Below, piece after piece: positions 35,470 to 47,109 of a DNA stretch of 64,000 bases. The DNA comes from Dastarcus helophoroides. Taxonomy: Eukaryota > Arthropoda > Insecta > Coleoptera > Bothrideridae. The DNA lies in the NCBI GenBank assembly GCA_028583605.1, contig CM053327.1, forward strand, positions 24,911,629 to 24,975,628, in the 5' to 3' direction. The notes beneath the pieces are model-generated. The model worked only from the letters and a program-made list of their open reading frames with translations. It was not told where the DNA came from and did not search any database. A program made the translations under genes and the position numbers. The first letter of the stretch is position 1. Each line of letters begins with the position of its first letter.

Positions 35470-36825
35470 TTTCTTGCGCGCGTCGCCATTTCACTGCAAT
35501 CATGACGTGTTTACAGCACCGGCTTAACAATATTGTACACAGGCGTCGCGTATTGAAAGAAAATTATTTTACTATTAAACCAAGATGTCTTTGAAAATAG
35601 TTCTCCTGAACTTTTACCAAAAAGCACTTATAAAAATTATCCTATTGGTCCAAAAGCCCCTAATTCTAAAGTTTTATCTAAATCGTTAGAATCGTTACAC
35701 GGCAAGTTTCGTATTTATAAATTTTACTTAATCCGACCATATCAAAGAGTAGTGGGATGCACCTCCTCACTTCCCCGGATTTTAGCTTCAACTGTACGCA
35801 TGAGACAACATTGAAACGTTCAGTCTATTTAGTCTCTGTATTTTCCCATAGCGGTGGCTGAATGAAATGACTTATGCGCAGGTGATCGTTCCGTACCTCT
35901 CCAAAAGTGGAATATTCTGAACAACTGCCTTACATAAATACACGTCTAATTGAATTAGATATTTGTCTGTGTAACAATAATTTTAGGGTGGTAAATAGGA
36001 ATGTTCCACTCAGCGCTGTTTATTATCGAACTGGTAAGGTTCGATAATGTGCAAGGGCTGATGATGAGGTTGCATGTTGGAGTTTCTAGAGCATCAATGG
36101 CTATTTTAAAATTCAATTAAAATGATCGACACTGGGTAATTTAATGACAGATTTGGTGCTCTTTATTTGGCGACGGAGCTCGTTCGTCAATAGCTTTCAA
36201 AACGTACATCTCTGTTCCCAACCGGAATACTTTTCCTGCACATTTCATTTGCTTCGTTCGTGATTTATACGTTTTAAACAAACGGACGCCGGTGACATGC
36301 CAGACCGAAAAAAGTTGCATTCGCTGGTCGGTCGATTGTGTTGGTTTTTTATTTTTTTGGTCTATTTACAAAATATGTATTTGTCAGACTCGAGATAGAA
36401 ACGTAAACATTGCTTCGTTGAAAATGACGGGTTTTAATGTTGTTTTGCGACGAGTCTTCGGTAAACGTTTTTTTCTTTCCATTTTCGTGTCATAAATTCC
36501 CTGTCTAATCTATCACGAAACGTCCTATTTATTACGAGGTCTATAGTCTTGTCTGACAAGGTATTCGACTGGTCAGAAAGCTTTGTTTAAGGCGAGACAA
36601 CACGAAAGCGATTCCAATAATGCTTCATATAATATTGTGTCTGATGTCACCTAAATCGAAACGAAATCTCCTAAATGTCTCAAGATAAAAACAATTACTC
36701 TTTTTCGTATTTTATGAAGCTATAATCAGCCCTTTTGGACTTGAAGGTAAACGTAAAACCAGCTCCTTCCCTCCCAGCCCCACTTTTAATAAATTCATAT
36801 ATCATTTTCTGATATTTTTTAGAGA
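35470..36825. other. Gene-free higher-complexity region
   Basis: No family motif or transposon end was recognised. A 67-codon frame at 36,292-36,495 has no supporting features. Confidence 0.4.
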
Positions 36826-36829
36826 AATG

Positions 36830-37690
36830 AATATCTAATTTAAAAGTAGGTTTAATTTCTAAGTTTGAGGAAAAAAATTTCAAGAGAATTTCTCGGAAAA
36901 GTGTCAAAATTAAAAAATAAAATCAAATTTTACTTTACAAACTCTCAAAATTTCCAATTCACAGTCGAAATTTTAGGGGAAATAAAACTTTGAACATTTT
37001 GAGAAAATAGTTTTGAAGTTACAGTTAAAATTTCGAGAAAAAGTTTCGAAGTTATAGTAGAGTTAAAAATGTGTGATCAGCGACTGGGAGTCGAACCGGG
37101 CAGACTTCCTAACTACGGAACCATCGCCACCACTACTTTCAACCCTACTCATTAACTTCACGTATTGTATTCTCGGTATCTGCTACAAAGTTACGAGTCA
37201 AAATATCAAAAAAGAAGCTCGGAATTTATCAAAACATTATCGAATTTTTAATAGAAAAGCTCTGCAGAGATTAAATTCAAAAATTGATAAATAAAAAGAC
37301 GAAATCTCTAGAAATACTCTCAATTTCTAAAGAATGTTTGGGCATAATTTTAAAATATAAAAATATCAAAATTTCGAATATAAATCGAATTCATATTAGT
37401 TAGTTTTTGATGAAAAGTTAAAATTGGAACTGTAAAGTTGAAATTATGAGCAAAAAGGTCAAAATATGGAAAGTAATCTGGAAACTTTAAAAAAGTTGTA
37501 GTTTAAAACCAAATTTTTGTGAAAAAAATATATCGATAAAAGGTCGAGTAAAAAGTGAAAATTTTTTAATACAGCAATCAAATATTATGAAAATGTTGAG
37601 AAAAAAAGTCGTCTTTCTGGAATTAAAGAAAAATGTTCGGAAAAGAAGCTAAAAAGTCAAATTTATTTCGAAGATACCAGAATTGCATAA
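36830..37690. repeat. A-rich low-complexity tract
   Basis: GAAATTTTGAG, AAAGTCAAA and similar words, interrupted by the tRNA-like SINE fragment at 37.07-37.14 kb. It runs into the LINE copy that follows. Confidence 0.55.
37071..37136 (-). mobile_element. tRNA-derived SINE-like fragment
   Basis: The minus strand reads GTGGTGGCGATGGTTCCGTA, then GTTAGGAAGTCTGCCC, then GGTTCGACTCCCAG. GGTTCGACTCC (37,087-37,097) fits the RNA polymerase III B box GGTTCGANNCC exactly. The upstream part is A-box-like but imperfect, about 26 bases away. It cannot fold as a complete tRNA. Such heads are typical of tRNA-derived SINEs; no tail was identified. Confidence 0.5.
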
Positions 37691-40375
37691 GTTTCGACGT
37701 GAGGGGAATTTGCCTTTCCGCGAAGCCGCCTGTCCTGTCAACGAGAAAAAGCACTGTAATCTGCTAATCATGATGTGATTTGGCTGAAAATCTGCTCCAA
37801 AAGCGAAATATTATTCATTTGTTCACTTTATTTGTCTCCAAACGATCCCTCATACAGACAACTCCTCTTTTATCTCTCCGTAACCTTCGATCATCTACGG
37901 ACGAATTATCCGAATGCTGAGTGAGGTTGTCCTTTTCGGTCACTTCAACGTAATATTATCCTCTGGTTAAACTTTTCTTCCCAAACTGACGACACGGGAT
38001 GGGTGGCAGAGGCTTTCACCATTACTTGTGGACTATCGCAATTAGTTGAGGAACCCATAAGGATTCCTGATATAGATACCCATCAACCTAATCTACTCGA
38101 CCTTTTCCTTACAAATTCTCCAAATTCGTATAAAATCTCTGTGACCGCTTGGAAATTTCTATCACAAGCTTGTAGCAGCCTCTCACTCGCTTCATATACC
38201 ACCTCCTTCTCAGACACAGACTCGTAGGGTTTGGCACTTTAACTCTGCAAACTGGGAAGAATTAAGAGACTTCGTTGCAACTTTCCCATAGCAGGAAGTC
38301 TGCTTTAACTCAGACAACCCTTCCTCAGTCGCCGAATCCATCACTGAGACTATCCTGATTGGTATGGAATGCTCAATTCCCCACTCCCAAAAGAAGTATG
38401 CTTCCAGAACATCTTGGTTCAGCAAAAAATGTGCTCGGTCTTTCTCCTGCAAAAATCGCACATGTCGTCGTTGGGAAATAATTCCTCAGTAGATACTCGG
38501 ACCGCTTTTGTAGCTGCACGAAATTTTTGTAAACAGTTTATTGACGAGGCAAAAAGTGATTTCGACCGTAAAATGCGCCAGAGGCTTATCAACTGTCCGA
38601 ACGGTTCCAAGTCCTTTTGGGAATTTACAAAAAAGTCGATTGAAGAGAATTTTCCACCTTTTCTCAATGACAATAGCAAGATTGCAACTACTTCCAAGGA
38701 AAAGACTATCGTGCTAGCCTTAATGTTTGCTGAAAATTCCAACCTTGATTCTCGAAATGCAAAACCTCCTACTCTTCCTAAGGTTGGCACTTCGATGCCT
38801 GAAATTGTTTTCAGACAACGCACAATCAGGAAGAATCTCCTCGAGTTCGATACCTCGAAAGCTTCTGACCTTGATGGTATTCCCGGTTTTGTTCTTAAGA
38901 AGTGTGCCCCAGAGTTGACTCCTGTCCTAAGCAAATTGTTCACATTCTTTTACAACAAAGGTGTATTCCCTAATATATGGAAATCTGCTAGGATACAGCT
39001 TGTCCCTAAAAAGGGAAAAAGGAATCTGGCCAACAACTATCGCCCTATATCTTTGTTGCCCATTATATCTCAACTGATAAAAAAAGTTATCAACATCGAG
39101 ATTCTCAAATATCTGGAGAAAAATAGAATAATCTCGGACAGGCAATACGATTTCAGACCACAACGCTCAACTGGCGATCTATTGCCATATGTTACTCATA
39201 TCTGTAACTAAGTTATGGAAAAACATGGTGAGGTTGGGATTGTGGCATTGGATATCTCAAAGGTGTTTGATAGAAACTGGCACTGATCTCTTTTCGTGAG
39301 TTTAAAATCTTATGGTTTCCCTCCTGTACTCTTTCTTATCCAATTTTCTCTCTGACAGATCTCTTCAGGTCGTCGTCGATGGCTTCTCATCCGAGACATT
39401 TGCGATTAACGCAGGGGTGCCCCAGGGGTCTGTCCTATCTTCTACTCTGTTTCTGTTCGACATGAATGATCTCTTAACTTCAACTTCCAATCCTGTATAC
39501 AGTTATGTAAACGATGGTAGCCTGGTGTAATCTTTTTTCTCCGACAAACCATTATCCGTCGCTGCTTTGGATCGACTAAGGGAACAGCAGATACAGATGA
39601 TTAATTGGGATTTCGAAATCATTTTGGAATGGGGTAAGAAAAATCTGGTCGAGTTTAACTATTCAAAAACTCAGGCCGCAGTTTTCTCTAAGAAAACATC
39701 AAGGGCTAATGCAGCTAACTTACCAATGGATGGTAAAATCGTCCCGATGGGATCTAATCTATCTATCTTAGGAGTGAATGCGAGCACGAACTTCTCTTGG
39801 GACGATCATTTGCGCGCCATTGCCAAATCCGCCTCTCTAGGCTTTCTAAAAAGTGCTAAAAAGTACTTCATATCTCAACAGCTATAAACTATACAAAGCT
39901 ATACACTGTACAAAGCTAAAGTTAGACCAACACTAGAATATTTTTCTCATGTTTGGAGTTTAGCCCCAAAGCACACTTTAACTCTTTTGGATTCAATTCA
40001 AAGAAGAGCGATTCGCCTAATTGATGACGAGAGTTTGACCGATTCTCTCGAAACACTACAGTACAGGATGGTTCGTGACTTATCTCTTTTCTGCAAGTAC
40101 TACCATATGAGATTTGTGCAGGAACTAATAGGATTGATTCCCCCAAGAGCAAGATTTTTGAGACACACAGACAGCAAACTCCGGTGGGGTCCAGCTTGAC
40201 ATAGTGAGGACTTCGGAGACTCTTATTTCTATAGAACTTTCAAGCTATGGAACTCGTTACCGAAAAGATTTTTCCCTAAAAATTACAACCTATCCTTGTT
40301 TAAGAAGACTGTTCATCGCCAGTGCTTTGGAGGCATAATAAGGTTGCCCTTGGTGAGTGGATTAAACTTTAAAAA
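37690..40375 (+). pseudogene. Jockey/CR1-like LINE, partial endonuclease plus nearly complete reverse transcriptase
   Basis: Reading across frames, the 5' part encodes the end of an apurinic-type endonuclease (FICSLYLSPNDPSY near 37,815; VVLFGHFNV near 37,930; GLSQLVEEPIRIPDI and NLLDLFLTNSPN at 38,003-38,120). A linker and fingers region follows (38,369-39,211: TRTAFVAARNFCKQF, FDTSKASDLDGIPGFVLKK, APELTPVLSKLF, LANNYRPISLLPIISQLI). Palm block A is VALDISKVFDRNWH (near 39,240-39,283), block B is NAGVPQGSVLSSTLF (39,402-39,450) and block C is YSYVNDGSLV. The normal YADD has become YVND, so the catalytic pair is lost. The thumb continues (ILEWGKKNLVEFNYSKTQ; LDSIQRRAIRLIDDESLTD). It ends in GGTTGCCC..GTGGATTAAACTTT and an A run near 40,375. 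At least five frameshifts or stops make it dead. Confidence 0.93.
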
Positions 40376-40379
40376 AAAT

Positions 40380-41110
40380 TTAAAAAACTCGGGTCTAAAC
40401 CCAAAATTTTCAGAAAAAAAGGTCAAGAACCGAAATTACGAAATTGCGAAATAAAGTCAAGATTTTTTAAAAGTTGAAATATTTTGTTCATTAGAAAAAA
40501 ATATTATACGTTGATTATGTAAGCTTTGAATTCTAAGAGGGTCAAAAATTCAAAAACTAATTGTAACCTTATATTTAAGAAAATGTTGTTTTCGAGATTG
40601 AAGAAAAAATAATGAAAAGGGTTTTGAGGGGTTTTTATGAAGACAGTTCAAATTCCGGAAAAACTTCAGAATCAACCCTAAATCAAAATTTCAAAAAAAT
40701 TGACATTTCAAGATAAAGGTCGAACTTTCTAAAAAAATCGAGTTCACGTTAAGAGTTTCAGAGAAAAGTGAAAATTGAGTGTGTCGAATTTCGGAAATAA
40801 AAACCGGAATTCACAAAGTTCTATTTTAAAACCAAATTTTAAGAGAAAAATATATCGAAAACTTTAAATTTGTATTTCGAATCGAACTTCTGGGAGCAGG
40901 TAAACATTTTTTTAATATGAATTCGGAAGTGGAATTTCTAAAACAAAATACAAGAAATCAAAATTACCAAATTAAGGTTGAAATTTGGAAGATTGAATCA
41001 AAATTTAAAAAGAAAGAAAGTCAAAATGTTTCGTTTCTAATCGAACCAACAGGAAAACAAGTTAAGATTGATATGTCAACTCGGAATTTACATTGAGAAG
41101 TCGAAGTTTC
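40380..41110. repeat. A-rich low-complexity tract
   Basis: AAATTTCGAAAAA and GTCAAAATTT-type words directly follow the LINE tail. No coding region. Confidence 0.55.
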
Positions 41111-41124
41111 AAAAATTATTCTTT

Positions 41125-41243
41125 ACGGTGGACTCTTATTGGTCGAAATCATTATGTTTATTAATTTTATTTAACATTCATTAATAAAAATTTAAATATT
41201 TGCAGACTGGTCGTAGAAACGTTAAATAAAATTAATAAACATT
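41125..41243. repeat. Fold-back copy of the 20.0 kb repeat
   Basis: GGTGGACTCTTATTGGTCG and ATGTTTATTAATT..TTAAC at 41,128-41,175 match the 20,012 copy directly. At 41,176-41,243 the later part of that repeat follows in reverse (AAATATTTGCAGACTGGTCG, then GTTAAATAAAATT..AAACAT). The 22-bp arms at 41,154-41,175 and 41,221-41,242 pair perfectly. Confidence 0.8.
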
Positions 41244-41509
41244 TTAAAATTATGTCATAATTTATATTAAAAAAAACTTGACGAAAAGTTGAAGTTTCGA
41301 GTTTTCTGTTAACTCTTTTCAGAAATGTTGAGTTATTATTTAGATTTGCTTTGATTTTTATTTCGAATTTTTTTTTAATTTCGACTTTTTTCCTCGATAT
41401 TTTAAATTAAATTGCAAATTTTGACTATGGTCCACTTTATAAACAATCTTTTAAAAATAAAATAAAAAGTTCAAGTCTGAAATAAAAAAATACAAAATGT
41501 TTAAACTAT

Positions 41510-42747
41510 ATAAAATTTCCCTGCCAACAGGGCTTACACAATCAAAGCTCCATACCAATAGCGTGGTGAATGGATCCAATTAAACTATCTTTTATTTACG
41601 TATTGTCAAATCTTATCCAAAATTTCTTTTCGGATATCAGCTGAGAATTGAAGAAATTGTCCCTTTTCAAATAACAAGCTTTTTACATTTTTGAAAGTTA
41701 CGACTGTCATAATTTTAACACTACAAGATGCCTCAAGTAAAATGCCCTTCATAATGAATTCTATAGAATCGCGTTAAGTGTGTTCGTAACTTCAAACCCA
41801 ATTGACCGAATTTCAAAAACGATCCGCGGGTATAGAGAATTAAAAACCTTTCTAGTGACGTATCAAAATCCACGTGTTTCAGCATTTTTTCGACAAGATT
41901 TTTTCTTGTCAATTACTGCAGTACGTTTTCGATGGCCCAAAAAATATAAAGTTAACGTTCTAGGTAGAAGCAAACTACGTTCGTGACCAGTTAAGGAATT
42001 TGAGCATACCAAAGTTTCAGGAAGAGGTCTCATTTTCAATCAACAGTAAAAGCATCCGTCATAAATCGTGCTCGTTTTTGCCTTAGTAACTTCCCGCTGC
42101 AATATATTCTGATAAAACAGTATCTACTCCGTGAAAACAAAAGGGACAAAAATGTAATAGATTACGTATGGATGTATTCTCAGGCTGTAGAGATCATAAA
42201 ATATTGTCGCAAGGTTGAAATGGCTCTCTAATATCCTATTTTGGCCGCCGAGTTATAGACGTATAGAGCTTGTAAAATGTAGAACCCTATTTATGACATG
42301 ATATCCTTTCAGATCTATATATATTATATGAGATTTAAAAATCGCTATACTGGAGATCAAGGCTGGTTATTAATTTCCTCCGCTGACAGAAAGGCTTTAT
42401 ACAGTTTGCTTACCTTTATTGAAAGTAACCAAAGTGCGGAAGGCGTGCCTTGAAGACTTTAGAAAAGTTTTGATACATTTTCAGCTCTGATGCCGAAGAG
42501 GGTTATTCAAGATGTGAGTCTTAGAAGCCATAGAACTACGCGTAATTATAAATGGAGCAAATTAATTCGACAAAATGATTTGGGTCTAAAAACTTCGCTG
42601 CAGTATATTTCAACTTTTAAAACTTTACGATAATTTCATCTAAATGGCAACTGAGGCAATTTCTAGAATCTATCCGATATTAGAAAAGACTGCCCAGCGC
42701 GGTGTCCAAATGCAAATGTCCGTTCCAAATTGCTAGAAATTGGAATA
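41510..42747. other. Gene-free higher-complexity region
   Basis: No recognised gene. The 68-codon frame at 41,780-41,986 has no domain features. Confidence 0.4.
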
Positions 42748-43624
42748 CGGTCAAACCTCCCTATAACGAACCTCCATAGACCGAATTCCTCTATATAATG
42801 AATTTTTTCAAGGAACAGGTTTTTTTTTAAGTTTAATCCACTCGCAAAAGGTAACCTCATTATGCTTTCAAAGCACTGCGAGTAGGATGCGTAAACAAGG
42901 ATAGTTGGCAATGAACCGCCTTCTTAAACAAGGATCGGTTGTAATTTTTGGGGAAAATTACTTTCGGTAATAAGTTCCATAACTTGGAAATTCTATAGAA
43001 AAAAAAGTCTTCGTAAACAGAAGTCCTTACTGTGTCAAGCTAGACTGCACAGGAATTTGCTGTCTCCGACTGTCTAGTACGCCTCAAGAATCTTGCCCTT
43101 GGGGGGGATCAATCCTATTAGTTCCTGCGAGCATCTTCCCTCCTTACAACGAATTTTTAAACCAAGTTAATAATGGCCTTCCCTTTAGAGAAAGTTGTTA
43201 ATATCTCATGCTAATAACTTTGCAAGGTTCGATTCGTTTATACCATAATTGCTTCTCGTTCAAAATAAGTAAACACTCAGTTTTTGGGATACTCCATGCT
43301 AATGACTTTGTTTTCCTGCTAGTTTAAATGGGCTTTACAGTTTAAGAACACACCTGAACTTGTTTTCGAAGCGTTAAATAAGTGCGAAGTATTTTTTGAA
43401 CAGTAAACATTTTCTAAATTCTCTCTTCAAACAGAAATAACAGATTTCTTTAAATTAAATTTAATTTATCCACATATGTTTGTTTATATATTTTTAAATA
43501 AATGTGTAATATGAAATGTTACATGTGATTTGTGCATTTTTAATGCTACCTTCCTATAAGGGAAACCTTTCTATAGCGAATTTTTTTGTAGGATCTTGGA
43601 ATTCGCTATAGGGAGGTTTGACTG
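42748..43624. mobile_element. pogo-like (Tc1/mariner superfamily) non-autonomous element with nested LINE
   Basis: The left end CGGTCAAACCTCCCTATAAC and the right end GCTATAGGGAGGTTTGACTG are inverted repeats. Both are flanked by TA (42,746-42,747 and 43,625-43,626). The C(A/G)GTCAAACCTCCCTATA terminus is of the type seen in pogo-like insect elements. Internal copies of the phrase (CGAATTCC, GCGAATTTTTTTGTAGGATC) strengthen the assignment. There is no transposase frame. A minus-strand LINE fragment is inserted at 42,820-43,145, so the original element was roughly 550 bp. Confidence 0.85.
42820..43145 (-). pseudogene. 5'-truncated LINE 3' end, same family as 37.7-40.4 kb
   Basis: On the minus strand this reads like 40,110-40,375: GGAACTAATAGGATTGAT, CCAAGRGCAAGATT, TAGCTTGACA, TTCTATAGAA, AAAATTACAACC, TCCTTGTTTAAGAAG and finally TTTTGCGAGTGGATTAAAC followed by an A run. 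It encodes only the RT C-terminal tail. Flanks contain similar (not identical) AATGAATTTTTT and AACGAATTTTT, possibly a decayed target duplication. The insertion is younger than the host pogo-like element. It keeps TTTTGCGAGTGG, which the longer copy lacks, so the two are separate copies. Confidence 0.9.
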
Positions 43625-43626
43625 TA

Positions 43627-44040
43627 TTCTAGAAACGTGACCTACAAAAATAGAGACGAGTCGCTTTTGACTTAATTGGATATTTGAAGATACACGAATT
43701 GGTTACCGGTGTAAATGTTAATAACGCAAGGTATTTTATTATTAGATCGAATTACTCAAGCCCACATAACAATTATTAAAGTAAAACGAGACTCGCAAAT
43801 TATTTTTTTTTAAATAATTGTAATATTTAAAACATATTTTTTAATTTAGAAAAAAATTTTTAATGATCTTATCAGCGTGCAAGAATTCCTCTAGATAATA
43901 CTATAGCTGCGACACAATTAATACCACATGTCTTCATTTGTAATCTGGAAAAAGAAAACATTATTTAAATACAAAACTGCTAATAGTATGCATAAAACAT
44001 TGAAACAAGCAAATAATTAAGTGATACCAAATGGGGTAAA
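43627..44040. other. Gene-free gap
   Basis: Moderately complex AT-rich sequence with nothing recognised. Confidence 0.4.
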
Positions 44041-44557
44041 GTTTAAAAAAAAATCTATTTTTAAAAATAGCCAATCAACAAAAAAGTTGAATCGGAAAAA
44101 AATCGAAATTTTGAAAAAGTCTACATGTTCAAAAAGTCAAAACTTCTAGAAAAAGTACAAAATTTTGAAAGAAACTCGAAATAGTTAAAAAATAAAGGGG
44201 TAATTAAAAATGTCAAATTTTTCAGAAAGTCTCTTGTGAAAAAGATCAATGTTTTCAAAAAGCTTATAAAATGGAAATTTTCCAATGAGTGGACATTTTT
44301 AACAAAGTTTGAATTTTAAATAAAAAGGAGTGCAAAAAAGATTCTGAAAAATGGGAAAAATTTACAAAAGAAGGCAAAAATTGCGAAAATGAGTCAGTTT
44401 TTTGGGAAAAGGTCGAACTTTTGCAGAAAGTGAAAATTTTCGAAAAAAACTGTAATTTTAAAAATCTAATAATGTTCAACTCTGTGGAAGTCAAAGTTTA
44501 ATAAATATTTTAAAAACCTTGAAAAATGTTTAAATTTTACGAAAGGGTCGAAAGATT

Positions 44558-45285
44558 CAAAATAGTTAACATTTTAAACAAAGCGAAATTTTCAGAAAAG
44601 TCTAACTTTTTTAAAGATGTTAATTTCAGTTGTTTGGAAATTTGGATTTTGTTTTGAAAATGTTGTTTTTTTTGTCAATTTTGAAAAAAATGAATCTGAA
44701 ATTGCCATAATTTTCAAGAAAGTAAAAATTTCATGAAAAACCAAAATATCCAAAAGTTATACTAACGAAATTATCAAATTAAATTTCAAAAAGTAAAAAT
44801 TTTGAAAGAGAATTTAAAGCAGTCAAAACTTTGAAAAAAATCAAAATTTTAAAAAAATAATAAAAATTTTCAAAAGATGATTTCTTTAGAGTAGAAATTT
44901 TCAAAATATCATATGAGTAAAAGCCGAAATTTTCAAAATAGTTAACATTTTTAACAAAGCATTTTTCAAAAAGGTCGAATTTTTTGAAAGATCTTAACTC
45001 AATTGTTTCGAAATTTGGATTTTTCTTCAAAATTTTGACTTTTTTGTCCATTTTGAAAAAATTGCATCTGAAATTGCCCCAATTTTCAGAAAAGCAAAAA
45101 ATTTCATGAAAAACCGAATCATCCAAAAGTTAAATTATCAAATTAAAACCCAAAAATTTTGACAAAGAAGGATTTAAAGCAGTCAGAACTTTGAAAAAAA
45201 AATCAACATTTTAAAAAATAATTTAAAATTTTCAAAAGATGAATTCTTTAGACTAGAAATTTATATCAAATTATTTGAGTAACAT
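44558..45285 (+). repeat. Tandem duplication, two copies, 376-bp spacing
   Basis: Copy 1 begins CAAAATAGTTAACATTT at 44,558 and copy 2 the same at 44,934. Both continue through TTGGAAATTTGGATTTT or TCGAAATTTGGATTTTT, AAATTGCC, TTTCATGAAAAACC, AATTTAAAGCAGTC or GATTTAAAGCAGTC, and TTTTCAAAAGATGA. Divergence is moderate, so this is an old duplication. Confidence 0.85.
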
Positions 45286-45489
45286 TTGAAATTTTTGAAT
45301 TCAAAATTTTGATAAATTCGAAATTTTACAAGTCGAGTTTTTCAATTATCTAAATTTCCAAATTAAAATTTTTCTGAAGGTCAAAATTTTTAAAAAAGTA
45401 GAGTTTGAAGAAATCAAAACTTTAGAAAAATGTAATATGTTAAAAAACTGTAGAACTTTTCAAAAAAAAAGCAAATATTTCAAAAAAGT

Positions 45490-47095
45490 CGTTATTTACA
45501 AAAAGTTTTTTGTGAAAAAGTTGAAATTTTCAAAAAAGTACAATTTAAAAGAAATTAAGTCATAAATTTTGGAAATGTTGAAATTTTTAAATAAAAATAG
45601 ATTTTAAAAATTGAAAATTTTTAACCAAGTCGATTTAAAAAAAAAATTGAAATTGAATTAATCTTCAAATGAAGTCTTCATTTTCAAAAAAAAAAAGGGT
45701 CAACATTTTTATCGAAATATTCGAAAAAGGTGGGAATTCGCAAGAAAAATTTGAAATATCTAAAACTGGTCGAAATTTTGAAAGATTTCAAATTTTCAAA
45801 AAGCTGTTTGTTCAAAGCCTAAATTTTAACAAAATGAAGTCGAAATCTGAAAACAACATTTTAGGAAAATGTCGAAATTTCGTAAAAGAAATCACGGTTT
45901 CGAAAAAGTAAAGTTTTAATTATTGAGAAAAAAACATTTAAGTCGAATTTTTCCAAAAAAAAAAAGGTTAACATTTCCAAAAAAGTCATAATTTTTAAAA
46001 AATGCAATTAAAAAGTGGAAGTTTTTCATAACACATCCTTAATTTATCTCAAAAAAAGCAAAATTTTCCAAAAAGTCGACATTTTTATCAAAATATTCGA
46101 AAAAGGTGGGAATTTATAAGCAAAATTGGAAATATTTAAAACTGGTCGAAATTTTGAAAAATTTTAAATAATCAAAAAAGCTACCTTTTCGAAACCTAAA
46201 TTTTGACAAAATGAAGTCGAAAACCAAAGACAACATTTTGGGAACGTCAAAATTTCGTAAAAGGAATCAAGGTTTCGAAAAAGTTAAGTCTTGATTTTTG
46301 ACACAAAAAATTTGTTAGTCGAATTTTTAAAAAAAAAAAGATCAGAATTTTCCATGGTCATAATTTTGAAAAAAGGCAATTAAAAAAGTGGAAGTTTTTC
46401 ATAACACATCCTTAATTTATCTCAAAAATAAACCAGAGTTCATTGCTATTTACAAAAAGCTTTTTGAGAAAAAGTTAAAATGTTCAAGGAAGTGCAATTT
46501 AAAAGAAATTAAGCCGAAATTTTGGAAAGGTTGGAATTTTTAAATAAGAATAAATTTTAAAAATTGAAAAGTTTCAGCCAAGCAGATTTTTTCAAAAAAA
46601 TCCAAATTTAAATAATCTTTAAATAAAGTCCCCATTTGAATTGAAATTTCTATCGAAATATTCGAAAAAGGTGGGAATTTACAAGAAAAATTCGAAATAT
46701 TTGAAACTGGTCGAAATTTTGAAAAAAATCAAAGTTTTCAAATAAGCTAACTTTTTAAAACCTCAATTTTAACAAAATGCTCTGAATTTTTCAAAGAAAA
46801 ATCGAAAACCAAGGACAACATTTTGAGAAAAAGTTGAAATTTTGAAATCAAAATTTTGTAAAACAAATCTTCTTTCTTTCGGTGCCGTGCCGGTCTTCAA
46901 GCGTGAGCTATCTCCATGACAACTTCGTTAAGTCATTCGCTATCTGGAACTCGGGAAAGTTGCTCAAGGTTTCGAAAAGGTAGTCTTCATTTTTCAAAAA
47001 AAAAAAAGGTTTAAATATTCCAAAGTCATAGTTTTGAAAAAAGGCAGTCAAAAGGTGGAAATTTTTCAACCACACCTTTAAATTACCTCAAAAAA
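45490..47095 (+). repeat. Higher-order duplication (B-A-A-B-A)
   Basis: Unit A begins ATCGAAATATTCGAAAAAGG at 45,711, 46,087 and 46,652 and carries AAACTGGTCGAAATTTTGAA, ACAACATTTT and, near its end, CATAACACATCCTTAATTTA (weaker in the third). Unit B (TATTTACAAAAAG, CAATTTAAAAGAAATTAAG) lies at about 45,490 and 46,447. The first two A units are 376 bp apart, the same spacing as the 44.6 kb pair, although I could not align those two units to each other. Confidence 0.85.
46872..46968. other. ~95-bp higher-complexity insertion in the third A unit
   Basis: Compared with the other A units, extra sequence lies between AAACAAAT and CAAGGTTTCGAAAA. It includes CGGTGCCGTGCCGGTCTTCA and GCGTGAGCTATCTCCATGAC. 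The higher G/C content shows that it is foreign to the tract. No target duplication or terminal repeats are evident. It may be a small retroelement scrap. Confidence 0.55.
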
Positions 47096-47109
47096 AGAAA
47101 ATCCTTTTT

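Noticed and set aside
37071..37136. Functional tRNA gene
   Set aside because: The B box is perfect, but A box, arms and anticodon stem cannot be folded; a SINE-like fragment fits better.
38419..38943. 174-codon minus-strand frame
   Set aside because: It is antisense to the LINE reverse transcriptase at 37.7-40.4 kb and has no motif of its own.
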